From: Demequina iriomotensis
GTDB lineage: Bacteria; Actinomycetota; Actinomycetes; Actinomycetales; Demequinaceae
Direction: 5' to 3'
NCBI RefSeq assembly: GCF_000971395.1
Contig: NZ_BBME01000015.1
Span: 124,001 to 188,000, forward strand
DNA: 64,000 nt
Shown piece after piece: positions 46,658 through 54,930 of the stretch. A model generated the notes under the pieces. The model worked only from the letters and a program-made list of their open reading frames with translations, was not told where the DNA came from and searched no databases. How positions within the stretch are numbered: position 1 is the first letter of the stretch; the number at the start of each line of letters is the position of its first letter. The position numbers were made by a program, and so were the translations under genes.

Positions 46658-47968
46658 TCAGGCGGCGACGAGCTCGCGCTCCTCGGGGTCGCGCCGGTCC
46701 GCGTCCTCGAGGCGCTTGTCGTTGCGCATGAGCAGGCTCGCGATCACCGTGACGCCGATGATGACGGCGGCCATCACCAGGTAGGCGTCCGCGAAGCCGA
46801 TGGTCTCGTAGGCGTGGCCGAAGGGCAGCGAGAACGCGGCGACGCCGATGGACTTCGCGACGCCGAAGCCGAGCATGTAGGCCGTCGCGGAGATCTTCAC
46901 GTCGAACATCCGGGTGATGTACTTCATCACCGAGACGAGCATGAGCGGCATCTCGATGGCCGCGAGCAGGCGCCACGCGATGAGCGCCTCGGTGGTGGTG
47001 ACCATCGCCGAGCCGAGCACGCGGACCACCAGGATCGCGGCGAACAGCTGCAGGCCGCGCTTCGCGCCGATCTTGTTGACGAACCACGGCGCGACCAGCA
47101 TGACGGCCGCCTCCGCGAAGATCTGGATGGTGACCACGTTGGCGAACAGCGAGACGGGGTCGCCGTGGTTGACGTGCTGCTCGAAGTAGATGGAGAACTG
47201 CTGGTCGAAGACGTCGTAGAGCGCGGCGGTGCCGAACATCAGCACCACGAAGCCGACGAAGCTGCGGTTGCGCACGAGGCCCTTGATGGTGTCCTTGCTG
47301 ACCTTCGCCTCGGAGCCCTCGCCCTTCGCGGCGTTCTCGGCGGCCTGGTGCGGCACCTTCGCGACGAACAGCAGCGCGCCGAGCACGAGCGCGCAGAACG
47401 ATGCGGCCCACCAGATCGAGTCCGGGTTGACGTGCGTCCAGATCCAGCCGCCGATGGCGGTGATGGTGCCGCCCGCGATCGAGCCGAACAGGCGCGCGTG
47501 ACCGTACTCGAACTTGTTGGCGCGGCTCGCGCGCTCGTTGAAGGCCTCGACCACGGACACGCCGGCGAGCAGCACGAGCGACATGTACATGCCGGCGACG
47601 ACGGCGGCGCCCGTGACGTTCCACTGCAGCAGCGACGGGAAGGCGAGGCCGAAGAACGGGCCCACCATCGCGCCGCACAGGACGACGAAGGAGAAGAGGT
47701 GCTTCTTGAGGCCCAGGCGGTCCTGGAGGTAGCCGTACAGCGGCTGGAGGCACAGGGCCGTGATCGCCATCACGGTGTTGATGAGGCCGATGTCGCCCTC
47801 GCCCATGCCCGCCTGCTTGAACCACAGGCCGTGGAAGGAGAAGAAGATCTGCCAGATGGCGAAGTAGAAGAAGTACAGCCCGCCGTAGTTCCAGAACACG
47901 CCGCGCTTGAGCGAGGCGAGGATGGACCCGCCGCCGGTGGCGGGCGTGGCGGTGGTAGGTGCGCTCAT
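46658..47968 (-). CDS. LacY-type oligosaccharide:H+ symporter (MFS)
   Basis: 436 residues, 12 membrane helices. FWNYGGLYFFYFAIWQIFFSF at the start and FEYGHARLFGSIAGG (aligning with the FEFGRARMFG segment that holds LacY Arg144) place it in the oligosaccharide:proton symporter family (lactose, raffinose, sucrose). ATG 47968 is preceded by AAGGGA; the frame extends to 48124 but upstream codons overlap the promoter. Coupled in function with the GH43 enzyme upstream: import followed by hydrolysis inside the cell. Confidence 0.9.
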   Translation of the reverse strand: MSAPTTATPATGGGSILASLKRGVFWNYGGLYFFYFAIWQIFFSFHGLWFKQAGMGEGDIGLINTVMAITALCLQPLYGYLQDRLGLKKHLFSFVVLCGAMVGPFFGLAFPSLLQWNVTGAAVVAGMYMSLVLLAGVSVVEAFNERASRANKFEYGHARLFGSIAGGTITAIGGWIWTHVNPDSIWWAASFCALVLGALLFVAKVPHQAAENAAKGEGSEAKVSKDTIKGLVRNRSFVGFVVLMFGTAALYDVFDQQFSIYFEQHVNHGDPVSLFANVVTIQIFAEAAVMLVAPWFVNKIGAKRGLQLFAAILVVRVLGSAMVTTTEALIAWRLLAAIEMPLMLVSVMKYITRMFDVKISATAYMLGFGVAKSIGVAAFSLPFGHAYETIGFADAYLVMAAVIIGVTVIASLLMRNDKRLEDADRRDPEERELVAA

Positions 47969-48214
47969 GGCACATCCCTTCCGGGGAGTCTGGTGAGGTG
48001 CGGCCGACGGTGGCCGGAACGGTCGGGAGCCGCGGGCGGCCTTCGCCCGCGCATGCTCGATGCGATCGTTCGTCCGGGGCGGTCCTGCGTCACCCCGTGT
48101 CCGAATCACAATAGTTGGCGGCATACAACAAAAGGCGGGACGTTGCGCCTATAACGGAGTTCTCGCCCTCTCCCTCGGCTCGCCCCGCCCGGCCCCGTCG
48201 GGAGGCGGGGCGGC
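47969..48214 (-). promoter_or_regulatory. promoter-like AT-rich region before the symporter
   Basis: The segment around 48100-48135 is AT-rich for this genome and contains the inverted repeat GTTG-N8-CAAC (48114-48129), a possible repressor site. A GC-rich hairpin (CGCCCCGCC 48181-48189, GGCGGGGCG 48204-48212) sits just past the GH43 stop and may attenuate or terminate that transcript. Confidence 0.45.
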
Positions 48215-49231
48215 TCAGGTCATGGTCCCGTCGGGCGGGAGGACCTCGACGCCCGACGGGGCCGGGCGCGTGAGCGGGAGCGGCCTGCCCCACACGGGCT
48301 CGCCGTCGCCGTCGAACGGCAGCACCTGCGCGCACGCCTGGCGGTTGGGCTCCCACAGGGGGTTGCCCTCCAGCTCCGTGTAGGTGCGGGCGTGGTAGAC
48401 CAGCACGGTCTCCCCTACATCGTCCTCGGTGAAGCTGTTGTGGCCCGGGCCGTAGATGCCGTTCTCCGGCGCGGACGTGAAGACCGGGGTCGGGCTCTTG
48501 GTCCAGGAGGCGGGATCGAGGAGGTCGGCGTCCGCATCCGCGGTGAGGAGCCCCATCGCGTACTCGATGCCCGTCGCCGACGCGGAGTAGGTGAGGTACA
48601 GCTTCCCGTTCCTCTGGAGCACGCTGGGCCCCTCGGCCACCCAGAACGTGACGATCTCCCAGTCGAACTCCGGCTTGCACAGCATGGTGGCGGGCGTCGC
48701 GAGCGTCCACGGGTTCTCCATGCGCGCGATGTAGAGGTTGGAGTGTCCCTTCACCGCGAAGTCCTGCTGCGCCCACACGAGGTACTGGTCGCCGTCCTTC
48801 ACGAAGCTCGTCGCGTCGAGCGCGAAGGACTCCCAGCCCGTGTCGACCTGCCCCTTCTCGGTCCAGGTGCCGGTGAGCGGGTCATCGTCGAGGCACTCGA
48901 GGCAGTAGACGCGGTGGTTGAACGTGTCATCCGCGTCGGGGACGTCGAAGGTGACGTCCATGTTCGGCGCGGCCGCGTAGTAGATGTACCAGGCGCCGTT
49001 CACGCGATGGATCTCGGGGGCCCAGATGAGGCTGCTCTGCGGGCCCGCGTCGGGCTTGGTCCAGATGGTCACCTCGGGCGCCGCCTGGAGGTCCTCGAGG
49101 CGCGCAGCGCGCCGCAGCACGATGCGGTCGTACAGCGGGTAGGAGCCCGTGAAGTAGTACCAGCCCTCGTGGCGCAGCACGCACGGGTCCGCGCGCTGGA
49201 GGACGATCGGGTTCGGGATGGGCTCGGGCAC
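48215..49231 (-). CDS. GH43 family glycoside hydrolase
   Basis: 338 residues, a single five-blade-propeller catalytic domain with no signal peptide. ADPCVLRHEGWYYFTGSY has the general base Asp14, LDATSFVKDGDQYLVW the middle Asp and VAEGPSVLQRNGKLYLTY the acid Glu. The family splits arabinosyl or xylosyl linkages. Cytoplasmic and just upstream of the symporter, so it likely acts on imported oligosaccharides. Substrate within GH43 cannot be told. Confidence 0.92.
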   Translation of the reverse strand: MPEPIPNPIVLQRADPCVLRHEGWYYFTGSYPLYDRIVLRRAARLEDLQAAPEVTIWTKPDAGPQSSLIWAPEIHRVNGAWYIYYAAAPNMDVTFDVPDADDTFNHRVYCLECLDDDPLTGTWTEKGQVDTGWESFALDATSFVKDGDQYLVWAQQDFAVKGHSNLYIARMENPWTLATPATMLCKPEFDWEIVTFWVAEGPSVLQRNGKLYLTYSASATGIEYAMGLLTADADADLLDPASWTKSPTPVFTSAPENGIYGPGHNSFTEDDVGETVLVYHARTYTELEGNPLWEPNRQACAQVLPFDGDGEPVWGRPLPLTRPAPSGVEVLPPDGTMT

Positions 49232-49603
49232 GATCGCTCCTGGTGTCGCGGGAGAAGGGGCTCTCCTCGCACCCTAGGGGAGCGCGCGTGCGCCCGCTCG
49301 ATGAAGGCGGCGATCTGCGCGGTGCGGTTGCGCGGGGCGGCACGTCGCGGCGCGATGTGTCCCCGTTCGAGTGCTTCAGCGAGGGTTGAAACGGGCTCGC
49401 CGCGAGACCGAGTCGCACGTTCGGAGGCGCGCGGCAGCCCACGGTGTTTCAGCCACAGGTGCAGAACCCGAACGAAGACACACCACCGCGCGCGCGAGCC
49501 GGCCTTCCCCCACACCACCGCGCGCGCAACCCCGCCCCGTCTCACACCGCCGCGCGGGCGAGCCGGCCTCCCCCACACCGCCGGGTCGGGTCGAACGCCG
49601 GGT
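49232..49603. other. 372-bp non-coding region
   Basis: No supportable gene; the short open frames here are chance frames through GC-rich repeats. It contains a 32-bp tandem repeat (49479-49590) and a weak CCCGTT/AACGGG inverted repeat near 49363-49398. Confidence 0.6.
49479..49590. repeat. 32-bp tandem repeat, about 3.4 copies
   Basis: Units begin CACACCACCGCG at 49479 and 49511, and CACACCGCCG at 49543 and 49574 (periods 32, 32 and 31). Units 1 and 3 share CGAGCCGGCC in their second half. Located just past the HpaI-like stop on the minus strand. Confidence 0.75.
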
Positions 49604-50407
49604 TCAGTAGGACGCCGTGGGCCCGTCCTCCGCCGCCGGGACCCAGCGGGCCGCGAGCGCCTCCGAGCCTCGCGCGAGCATCGCGACGTCCGCCGCGTGC
49701 AGCACGAACGTCGCCCCGGCGTCGAGGTACCCCTGCGCCACCTCCGGGTCGAAGGCGTTGACGCCCACGGGCTTGCCGGCACCGAGCACGGCGGAGAAGG
49801 CGCGCCGCACCGCGGCGGTCACCTCGGGATGAGACTGCTGCCCGAGCAGCCCCATCGAGGCCGCGAGATCGGACGGCCCCACGAACACGCCGTCGACGCC
49901 GTCGACCGCGGCGATCTCACCGGCGGCCTCGACCGCGGCGGCCGTCTCCACCTGGACGAACAGCGCGACGTGTTCGTCGGCGTCCTCGAGGTAGCCCGGG
50001 ACCCGGTTCCACCGCGCCGAGCGCGCGAGCGCCGATCCGACCCCTCGCCGCCCGCGCGGCGGGTAGCGCACCGCCTCGACCGCGGCACGCGCCTCGTCGG
50101 CGCTGTTGACCATGGGCACCAGCACGTTCTGCGCGCCCAGGTCGAGCACCTGCTTGATCAGCACCGGATCGTTCTTCGCGACGCGCACCACGGGCGTCAC
50201 CGGGTACGCCGCCACCGCCTGCAGCTGCGCCAGCACCGACTCGAGGCCGCTGGGCCCGTGCTCCATGTCGATGAGCAGCCAGTCGAGCCCTGCGCCCGCG
50301 CAGATCTCCGCGACCAGCGGCGAGCCCGAGCACACCCACATGCCGGCGAGCGGCCGCCCGGCCCGCGCGAGCCGGGTGGCCAGGGTCGGGTCTAGACGAA
50401 GCGGCAT
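49604..50407 (-). CDS. hpaI: HpcH/HpaI aldolase family protein
   Basis: 267 residues. LLIDMEHGP (His50), VVRVAKND (Arg75), VQVETAAAV (Glu154) and VGPSDLAASMG (Asp180) match the acid-base His, Arg and metal ligands of HpaI, which cleaves 4-hydroxy-2-oxoheptanedioate to pyruvate and succinic semialdehyde. ATG 50407 overlaps the hydratase by 16 bp. Last gene of the ring-cleavage run. Related enzymes act on other 2-oxo-4-hydroxy acids, so the natural substrate is uncertain. Confidence 0.88.
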   Translation of the reverse strand: MPLRLDPTLATRLARAGRPLAGMWVCSGSPLVAEICAGAGLDWLLIDMEHGPSGLESVLAQLQAVAAYPVTPVVRVAKNDPVLIKQVLDLGAQNVLVPMVNSADEARAAVEAVRYPPRGRRGVGSALARSARWNRVPGYLEDADEHVALFVQVETAAAVEAAGEIAAVDGVDGVFVGPSDLAASMGLLGQQSHPEVTAAVRRAFSAVLGAGKPVGVNAFDPEVAQGYLDAGATFVLHAADVAMLARGSEALAARWVPAAEDGPTASY

Positions 50408-51177
50408 TCGACAACCCCCAGAGGTCCGTAGTCGGCGAGAACAGTGTCGCCCGGATGCACCCACATCGGCCGGGTGAACGAGCCCGCGAGGATGATCTCC
50501 CCCGCCTCGAGACGGTCGCCATGCGGGGCGAGCGTGTTCGCGAGCCACGCGACCCCGGTCGCCGGGTGTCCGAGCACGCCCGCCGCGACGCCGGTCTCCT
50601 CGATCTCGCCGTTGCGCGACAGCAGCGCCGCGACCCAGCGGAGGTCCACGTCGCCGGGCGCCACTCTCGTGTCGCCCACCACCATGGCGCCGTACGCGGC
50701 GTTGTCCGCGATGGTGTCGACGATGGTCCGGCCCTCGAGCCGGATGTGACTGTTGAGGACCTCGAGCGCCGGCACCACGTGCTCGGTGGCCGCCATGACG
50801 TCCTCGAGCGTGCAGCCGGGACCGGCGAGCGGGCGCGACAGCACGAACGCGAGCTCGACCTCGATGCGCACGTTCGAGTAGTCGGCGTGGGCGAGCGAGT
50901 CGCCCGAGGCCAGCACCGTGTCCTCGAACATCACGCCGTAGTCGGGCTCGGTGATGCCGGTCGCGGCCTGCATCGCCTTGGAGGTGAGGCCGATCTTGCG
51001 GCCCGCGATGCGCCGCCCGTCCGCGAGACCCTTGTCGCGCCACACGCCCTGGATCGCGTAGGAGTCCTCGACGGTCGCCTCGGGGTGGCGCGCGGTGATC
51101 CGCTCGATCACGCCATGCTCGCGGTCGGCGCGCGCGAGCTCCTCGGCGATCGCGGTGATGGTCTCGGGGGGAAGCAA
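50392..51177 (-). CDS. hpaH: 2-oxo-hept-4-ene-1,7-dioate hydratase-like
   Basis: 261 residues, fumarylacetoacetase-fold hydratase. AGRKIGLTSKAMQ, DYGVMFEDTVL, and IEVELAFVLSRPL with Glu106 and Glu108 and a third Glu139 in PALEVLNSHI form the metal site of HpaH/MhpD. It would hydrate the 2-oxo-enoate before the HpaI-type aldolase. Downstream aldolase overlaps; the upstream RraA-like gene is separated by a 112-bp spacer with a hairpin. Confidence 0.85.
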   Translation of the reverse strand: MLPPETITAIAEELARADREHGVIERITARHPEATVEDSYAIQGVWRDKGLADGRRIAGRKIGLTSKAMQAATGITEPDYGVMFEDTVLASGDSLAHADYSNVRIEVELAFVLSRPLAGPGCTLEDVMAATEHVVPALEVLNSHIRLEGRTIVDTIADNAAYGAMVVGDTRVAPGDVDLRWVAALLSRNGEIEETGVAAGVLGHPATGVAWLANTLAPHGDRLEAGEIILAGSFTRPMWVHPGDTVLADYGPLGVVECRFV

Positions 51178-51195
51178 CGGCGCTCCTGTCAGTGT

Positions 51196-51269
51196 GGGAT
51201 GGCGGTGAGGACGATGCGACGGCCGGGTGAGGGGCGACGGCCGGGTCCTCGCCCGCCGCCCCCTATCCC
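51196..51269. repeat. hairpin element D (possible diverged member of the repeat family)
   Basis: GGGAT (51196-51200) pairs with ATCCC (51265-51269), and GGCGG..AGGAC with GTCCT..CCGCC further in. The loop contains GACGATGCG, the complement of CGCATCGTC found in the loop of element C. It lies just 3' of the RraA-like stop, like elements A-C. Membership is tentative. Confidence 0.4.
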
Positions 51270-51289
51270 GTCGCCGGCCATGAGGGGGG

Positions 51290-51988
51290 TCACCCGTCGA
51301 GGCCGGCCTCGTAGCGGTCGCGCCACTCCTGGCTCATGGGGAAGAGGCCCTCGAGCGGATGCCCCTCAGCAACGCGCTCGGCGATCCACGCGTCCTCCTC
51401 CTCCTGAGCCAGGGCGGCGTCGACCACCTCCGCGGCGATCGACGGCGGGATCACGACCACGCCGTCGGTGTCGCCGACGATGATGTCGCCGGGCAGCACC
51501 GTCGCGCCGCCGCAGGCGACCGCGACATCGTGCTCCCACGGCACGTGCAGGCGGCCGAGCACCGCCGGGTGAGCGCCGGCGGCGAAGACGGGCACGCCCA
51601 CCGCCGCCACCGCATCGTGATCCCGCACGCCGCCGTCGGTCACGATGCCAGCGGCGCCGCGCGCGAAGGCGCGCAGCGCGAGGATGTCGCCGAGCGTGCC
51701 CGAGCCCGCCAGCCCGCGCGCCTCGATCACGATGACCTCGCCCGCGTCGACGGCGTCGAACAGCCGCTTCTGCGCGTTCTGGCCGCCGCCATGCGAGGCG
51801 AACAGGTCGGGACGATGCGGCACGTACCTAAGCGTGCGGGCGGTGCCGATCAGCTTGCCCGCGCCGGGCAGCGCGCGCACGCCGTCGATGTGGATGGACT
51901 CGTAGCCGCGCTTGCGCAGCTGCGCGGACAGGCCCGCGACGGGCGCCTTCTCGAGGCGCTCGCGCAGGGAGGGAGACAGCGTCGTCAT
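51290..51988 (-). CDS. RraA-like aldolase/decarboxylase
   Basis: 232 residues. GTLGDILALRAFARGAAGIVTDGGVRDHD includes the family G-x20-R-D-x2-D metal motif (R122, D123), and GDTDGVVVIPP is the conserved C-terminal block. RraA-fold enzymes include 4-hydroxy-4-methyl-2-oxoglutarate/4-carboxy-4-hydroxy-2-oxoadipate aldolase and oxaloacetate decarboxylase. ATG 51988 is chosen; ATG 52000, overlapping the dioxygenase stop (TGATG), is the alternative. In a ring-cleavage operon it probably works on a late oxo-acid. Confidence 0.86.
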   Translation of the reverse strand: MTTLSPSLRERLEKAPVAGLSAQLRKRGYESIHIDGVRALPGAGKLIGTARTLRYVPHRPDLFASHGGGQNAQKRLFDAVDAGEVIVIEARGLAGSGTLGDILALRAFARGAAGIVTDGGVRDHDAVAAVGVPVFAAGAHPAVLGRLHVPWEHDVAVACGGATVLPGDIIVGDTDGVVVIPPSIAAEVVDAALAQEEEDAWIAERVAEGHPLEGLFPMSQEWRDRYEAGLDG

Positions 51989-51999
51989 GCGGGGCCCCA

Positions 52000-52998
52000 T
52001 CAGTGAATGGCCAGGTAATCCTCGAGCGTATCGGGCGTGGCCGTGAGCATGGGCTCGGTGACCACCTCGCCCGGGAACTCGCTCGCCTCGAAGAACCACC
52101 GACGCGAGGCCGGCATCCCCCACTGCTGCGCGCGGCGCGGGTCGGAGACGTCCCACCGGATGGGCTGATCCTCGAGGTCGATGAACTGGTAGTGCGTGGT
52201 GAACAGCTCGATGCGGTGCTGATCGGGGTCGCGCAGGTAGAGGAACAGCGCGTTGGAGATGCCGTGGCGGCCGGGGCCGCGGTCGATCTCCTGGCCGAAG
52301 CCGCGCGCTCCCGCGACGTCCGCCGCGTGGATGATGTGGGTCGCGTCCGGCACGGTGTAGGCGAAGTGGTGCAGGCGCGGGCCGCGGCCGTTGGTGAACA
52401 CCAGGTCATGCGTGTTGCCCTTGACCTCCATCCAGGAGCCCCACAGCTCGTCGGTGCCGTCCTTCGCGGTGTACTCCGACATGCGCATGCCGAGGCCGGT
52501 CCAGAAGTCGGTCGCCTCCTGCACGTCGTAGGTGACCACCTGGTAGTGGTCGAGGCGCTGCGGGGCGCCCGCGACGAACTCGTCGAACGCCGCCATCTTG
52601 CGCTCGACCAGGCTCATCTCGGAGGTGACCTCCATGAGCGTGCCGACGGGATCGCGGAAGCGCAGCGTCGGGCCCTGGTGGTCGACCTCGACCCGCTCGT
52701 GCTCGATGCCGACCGCCTTGAAGTACCTCTCCGCGTTCAGCACATCGCTCTCGCGCTTCACCCGCAGCCCCACGCGGTGGGCCTTCGCCTCGGGGGTCCA
52801 CTCGAGCACGAGCGAGTGGTGCGCCGCCTCCTCGAGGCCGCGCATGTAGATCGCGGTGTCCGTCTCCTCGGTCACCACGAGGCCGACGGTGTCGCGGTAG
52901 AAGTCGCGGCTCTTCTCGAGGTCGGTGCAGCCCATCCGCACGTGGCTCGCACGCGTGATCTCGAACGGGGCGTCCTCGTTGGTGCTGGGGAGGGTCAT
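52000..52998 (-). CDS. type I extradiol ring-cleavage dioxygenase (homoprotocatechuate 2,3-dioxygenase-like)
   Basis: 332 residues with two VOC modules. The iron site is H151 (RLDHYQVV), H210 or H211 (RLHHFAYTV) and E264 (HRIELFTTHY), with the spacing of the actinobacterial 3,4-dihydroxyphenylacetate 2,3-dioxygenase. The C-terminal segment RWDVSDPRRAQQWGMPA is also typical of that group. First gene of the ring-cleavage run, divergent from a LysR gene. Substrate could be homoprotocatechuate or a related catechol. Confidence 0.9.
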   Translation of the reverse strand: MTLPSTNEDAPFEITRASHVRMGCTDLEKSRDFYRDTVGLVVTEETDTAIYMRGLEEAAHHSLVLEWTPEAKAHRVGLRVKRESDVLNAERYFKAVGIEHERVEVDHQGPTLRFRDPVGTLMEVTSEMSLVERKMAAFDEFVAGAPQRLDHYQVVTYDVQEATDFWTGLGMRMSEYTAKDGTDELWGSWMEVKGNTHDLVFTNGRGPRLHHFAYTVPDATHIIHAADVAGARGFGQEIDRGPGRHGISNALFLYLRDPDQHRIELFTTHYQFIDLEDQPIRWDVSDPRRAQQWGMPASRRWFFEASEFPGEVVTEPMLTATPDTLEDYLAIH

Positions 52999-53126
52999 GA
53001 CGGGTCCTTACGTGTCGGCGTTGACCCGTCCAGGATGACGATGCGCGCCGCGCCTGGGAACTACCGTTTCCCTTCGCGCGGTATAGGTCTGGCATATGGC
53101 AGGCCTGGCGCGATAGCCTCAGCGCT
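52999..53126. promoter_or_regulatory. divergent LysR-dioxygenase control region
   Basis: TATAGGTCTGGCATA (53082-53096) contains T-N11-A with TAT/ATA ends, the LysR-type binding pattern. Layout with divergent LysR and target gene is the classical one. No strong -35/-10 pair was identified. Confidence 0.5.
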
Positions 53127-54047
53127 ATGGAGCTGCGCCACCTCAGGTACTTCGCGGCGGTGGTCGAGGCCGGCTCGCTCACGTCCGCGGCCCAGGCGCT
53201 GCACATGTCGCAGCCTCCGCTGTCGGTCGCGATCCAGAAGCTCGAGGCCGAGGTCGGCGTGCCGCTGCTCACCCGCACCCCGCGCGGCGTGGAGCCCACG
53301 AGCGCGGGGCGGTTCCTGCTCGACCAGTCCGCGCGGGTGCTGGGCGATGTGGACGACATGGTCGCGGCGCTCGCGCGCTTCGGCGCCGGTACCGCGGGCG
53401 CGCTCACCATGGCGGCCGTGCCCGCGCTGCTGTGGCACCGCGTCCCCCGCCTGCTGCGCGCCTACGCCGAGGTCGCCCCGGAGGTCGAGATCCGCCTGGT
53501 GGACCCGCCGCCGTGGACCGCGATCGACATGATCCAGCAGCGCAAGGCGGACCTCGCCGCGATCATGGTCGCCGACGCGGACCGCTTCGCGCGCCGCCAC
53601 CGCGGCGTGCTCGACATCGTCGACTGGGGCGAGGTCCCCCTGGTCGCCGCGCTCCCGCCGGGAGAGGACGATGCGCCGGACCCCCTCCCCCTCGCATCGT
53701 TCGACGGCGCGACCGTGGTGATGCCCCGCGGCACCGCGGCGGTGCCGAGCCTGCCGGAGGCCGTGGCCGGCGCGTTCCGACGCCACGGCGTCAGCCCCGC
53801 GCGGATCCGCACGGTCGAGACCATCCAGACGTCGGTGCCGCTCGTGGAGGCGGGAATCGCGCGCGCCGTGCTCCCCGACCCCGACCGCGCGAGCCTCGCG
53901 CGCTTCGATCTCACCCTGCGGCGCATCGTCCCCGAGCCCCGGCCGCTGCGGGCCCTGGTGCTCACCCGCGCGGGCGCCGGGAAGGACCCCGTGCTCGCGC
54001 GGCTGCTGACTGAGATAGCGGGGAATTCGCCGAAGGATCGGATGTGA
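53127..54047 (+). CDS. LysR-type transcriptional regulator
   Basis: 306 residues. N-terminal winged helix MELRHLRYFAAVVEAGSLTSAAQALHMSQPPLSVAIQKLE (residues 1-40) followed by a periplasmic-binding-like inducer domain. Divergent from the dioxygenase, so probably the activator of the ring-cleavage genes, responding to an aromatic acid or intermediate. Confidence 0.95.
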   Translation: MELRHLRYFAAVVEAGSLTSAAQALHMSQPPLSVAIQKLEAEVGVPLLTRTPRGVEPTSAGRFLLDQSARVLGDVDDMVAALARFGAGTAGALTMAAVPALLWHRVPRLLRAYAEVAPEVEIRLVDPPPWTAIDMIQQRKADLAAIMVADADRFARRHRGVLDIVDWGEVPLVAALPPGEDDAPDPLPLASFDGATVVMPRGTAAVPSLPEAVAGAFRRHGVSPARIRTVETIQTSVPLVEAGIARAVLPDPDRASLARFDLTLRRIVPEPRPLRALVLTRAGAGKDPVLARLLTEIAGNSPKDRM

Positions 54048-54144
54048 TGTGCGATACGATCGCCACTCGGGCGCTGCGCACGGGGAGAGCGGCGCGGCCG
54101 TCGCCCGTCGCGCTTCATCGTTGCAGCGGTAGGGAGGACCGGCA

Positions 54145-54804
54145 GTGGCCGTGAGCAAGGCTGACCAGGCGTACGACATCCTCAAGCATCGGATCATGGA
54201 CGGCGCCTACGGGCCGGGCCACCGGCTGGTCATCGACCAGCTCGCGCGCGAGCACGGTATCTCGTCCGTGCCCTGGCGGGAGTCGCTGCGGCGCCTCGAG
54301 GCCGAGGGCTGGGTCGACATCGTCCCCAACGTCGGCGCCCTGGTGAAGACGTTCGACACGGACGCCTTCGAGCGCTCGATGCGCCTGCTCGCCCGCCTCG
54401 AGGGGCTCGCGACGGCGCTGTCGGCCGCTCACCTCGACGCCGACGACATCGCTGAGGCCCGGCGCGTCAACAAGGCCGCCGCCGACGCGCTCGCGAGCTT
54501 CGACACGATGCGCTTCGGCAAGCTCAACCGCGAGTTCCACGAGCTGCTGTGCTCGCGCTGCGGGGACGACCGCCTGGTCGACCTGGTCCACCACGAGTGG
54601 ACGCGCATGGACGTGATCCGGCGCTCGGCGTTCTTCTACGCGCCGGGGCGCGCGCTCGCGTCGATCTCGGAGCACGACGCGATCCTCGACCTCATCGAGG
54701 GCGGCGCCGACCCGGAGATGATCGAGACCGCGGCGCGACGGCACGAGGTCAACAACCTCAACGCCATCAAGGAGTACGACCGCGAGCGCAACGAGGCCCG
54801 CTGA
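54145..54804 (+). CDS. GntR-family regulator (FCD domain)
   Basis: 219 residues. Winged helix with YDILKHRIMDGAYGPGHRLVIDQLAREHGIS and VPWRESLRRLEAEGWV (about 10-65), then an all-helical FCD domain with the metal/ligand His in NREFHELL and ISEHDAILDLI. GTG 54145 follows GGGAGGA. Convergent to the MetE-like gene; probably controls one of the catabolic transcripts in response to a small organic acid. Confidence 0.94.
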   Translation: MAVSKADQAYDILKHRIMDGAYGPGHRLVIDQLAREHGISSVPWRESLRRLEAEGWVDIVPNVGALVKTFDTDAFERSMRLLARLEGLATALSAAHLDADDIAEARRVNKAAADALASFDTMRFGKLNREFHELLCSRCGDDRLVDLVHHEWTRMDVIRRSAFFYAPGRALASISEHDAILDLIEGGADPEMIETAARRHEVNNLNAIKEYDRERNEAR

Positions 54805-54811
54805 CCTCGCG

Positions 54812-54922
54812 CCCCCAAGTTCGCTGCGCACGGTCTCAGGCGCGACACGCGGGCGAGGCGGCGGCTTGCGCCCCGATTCAGCGGCGCGTCGGAGCCCGGA
54901 CCGTGCTGAGCGAACTCGGGGG
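54812..54922. repeat. hairpin element A (repeat family)
   Basis: Imperfect palindrome of 111 nt: CCCCC/GGGGG, AGTTCGCT (54818-54825)/AGCGAACT (54909-54916), GCACGGTC (54828-54835)/GACCGTGC (54899-54906), and a third paired block around CGACACGC. Sits between the convergent GntR and MetE-like stops. Homologous in arm and loop to elements B and C. Confidence 0.8.
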
Positions 54923-54930
54923 AGGGCTCG

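Noticed and set aside
49479-49590. Possible CRISPR array
   Set aside because: Units are adjacent with no unique spacers, and no cas gene is present.
49371-49761. Short plus-strand frames through the 32-bp repeat
   Set aside because: Frames arise from Pro/Arg-rich translation of GC repeats; no start signal.
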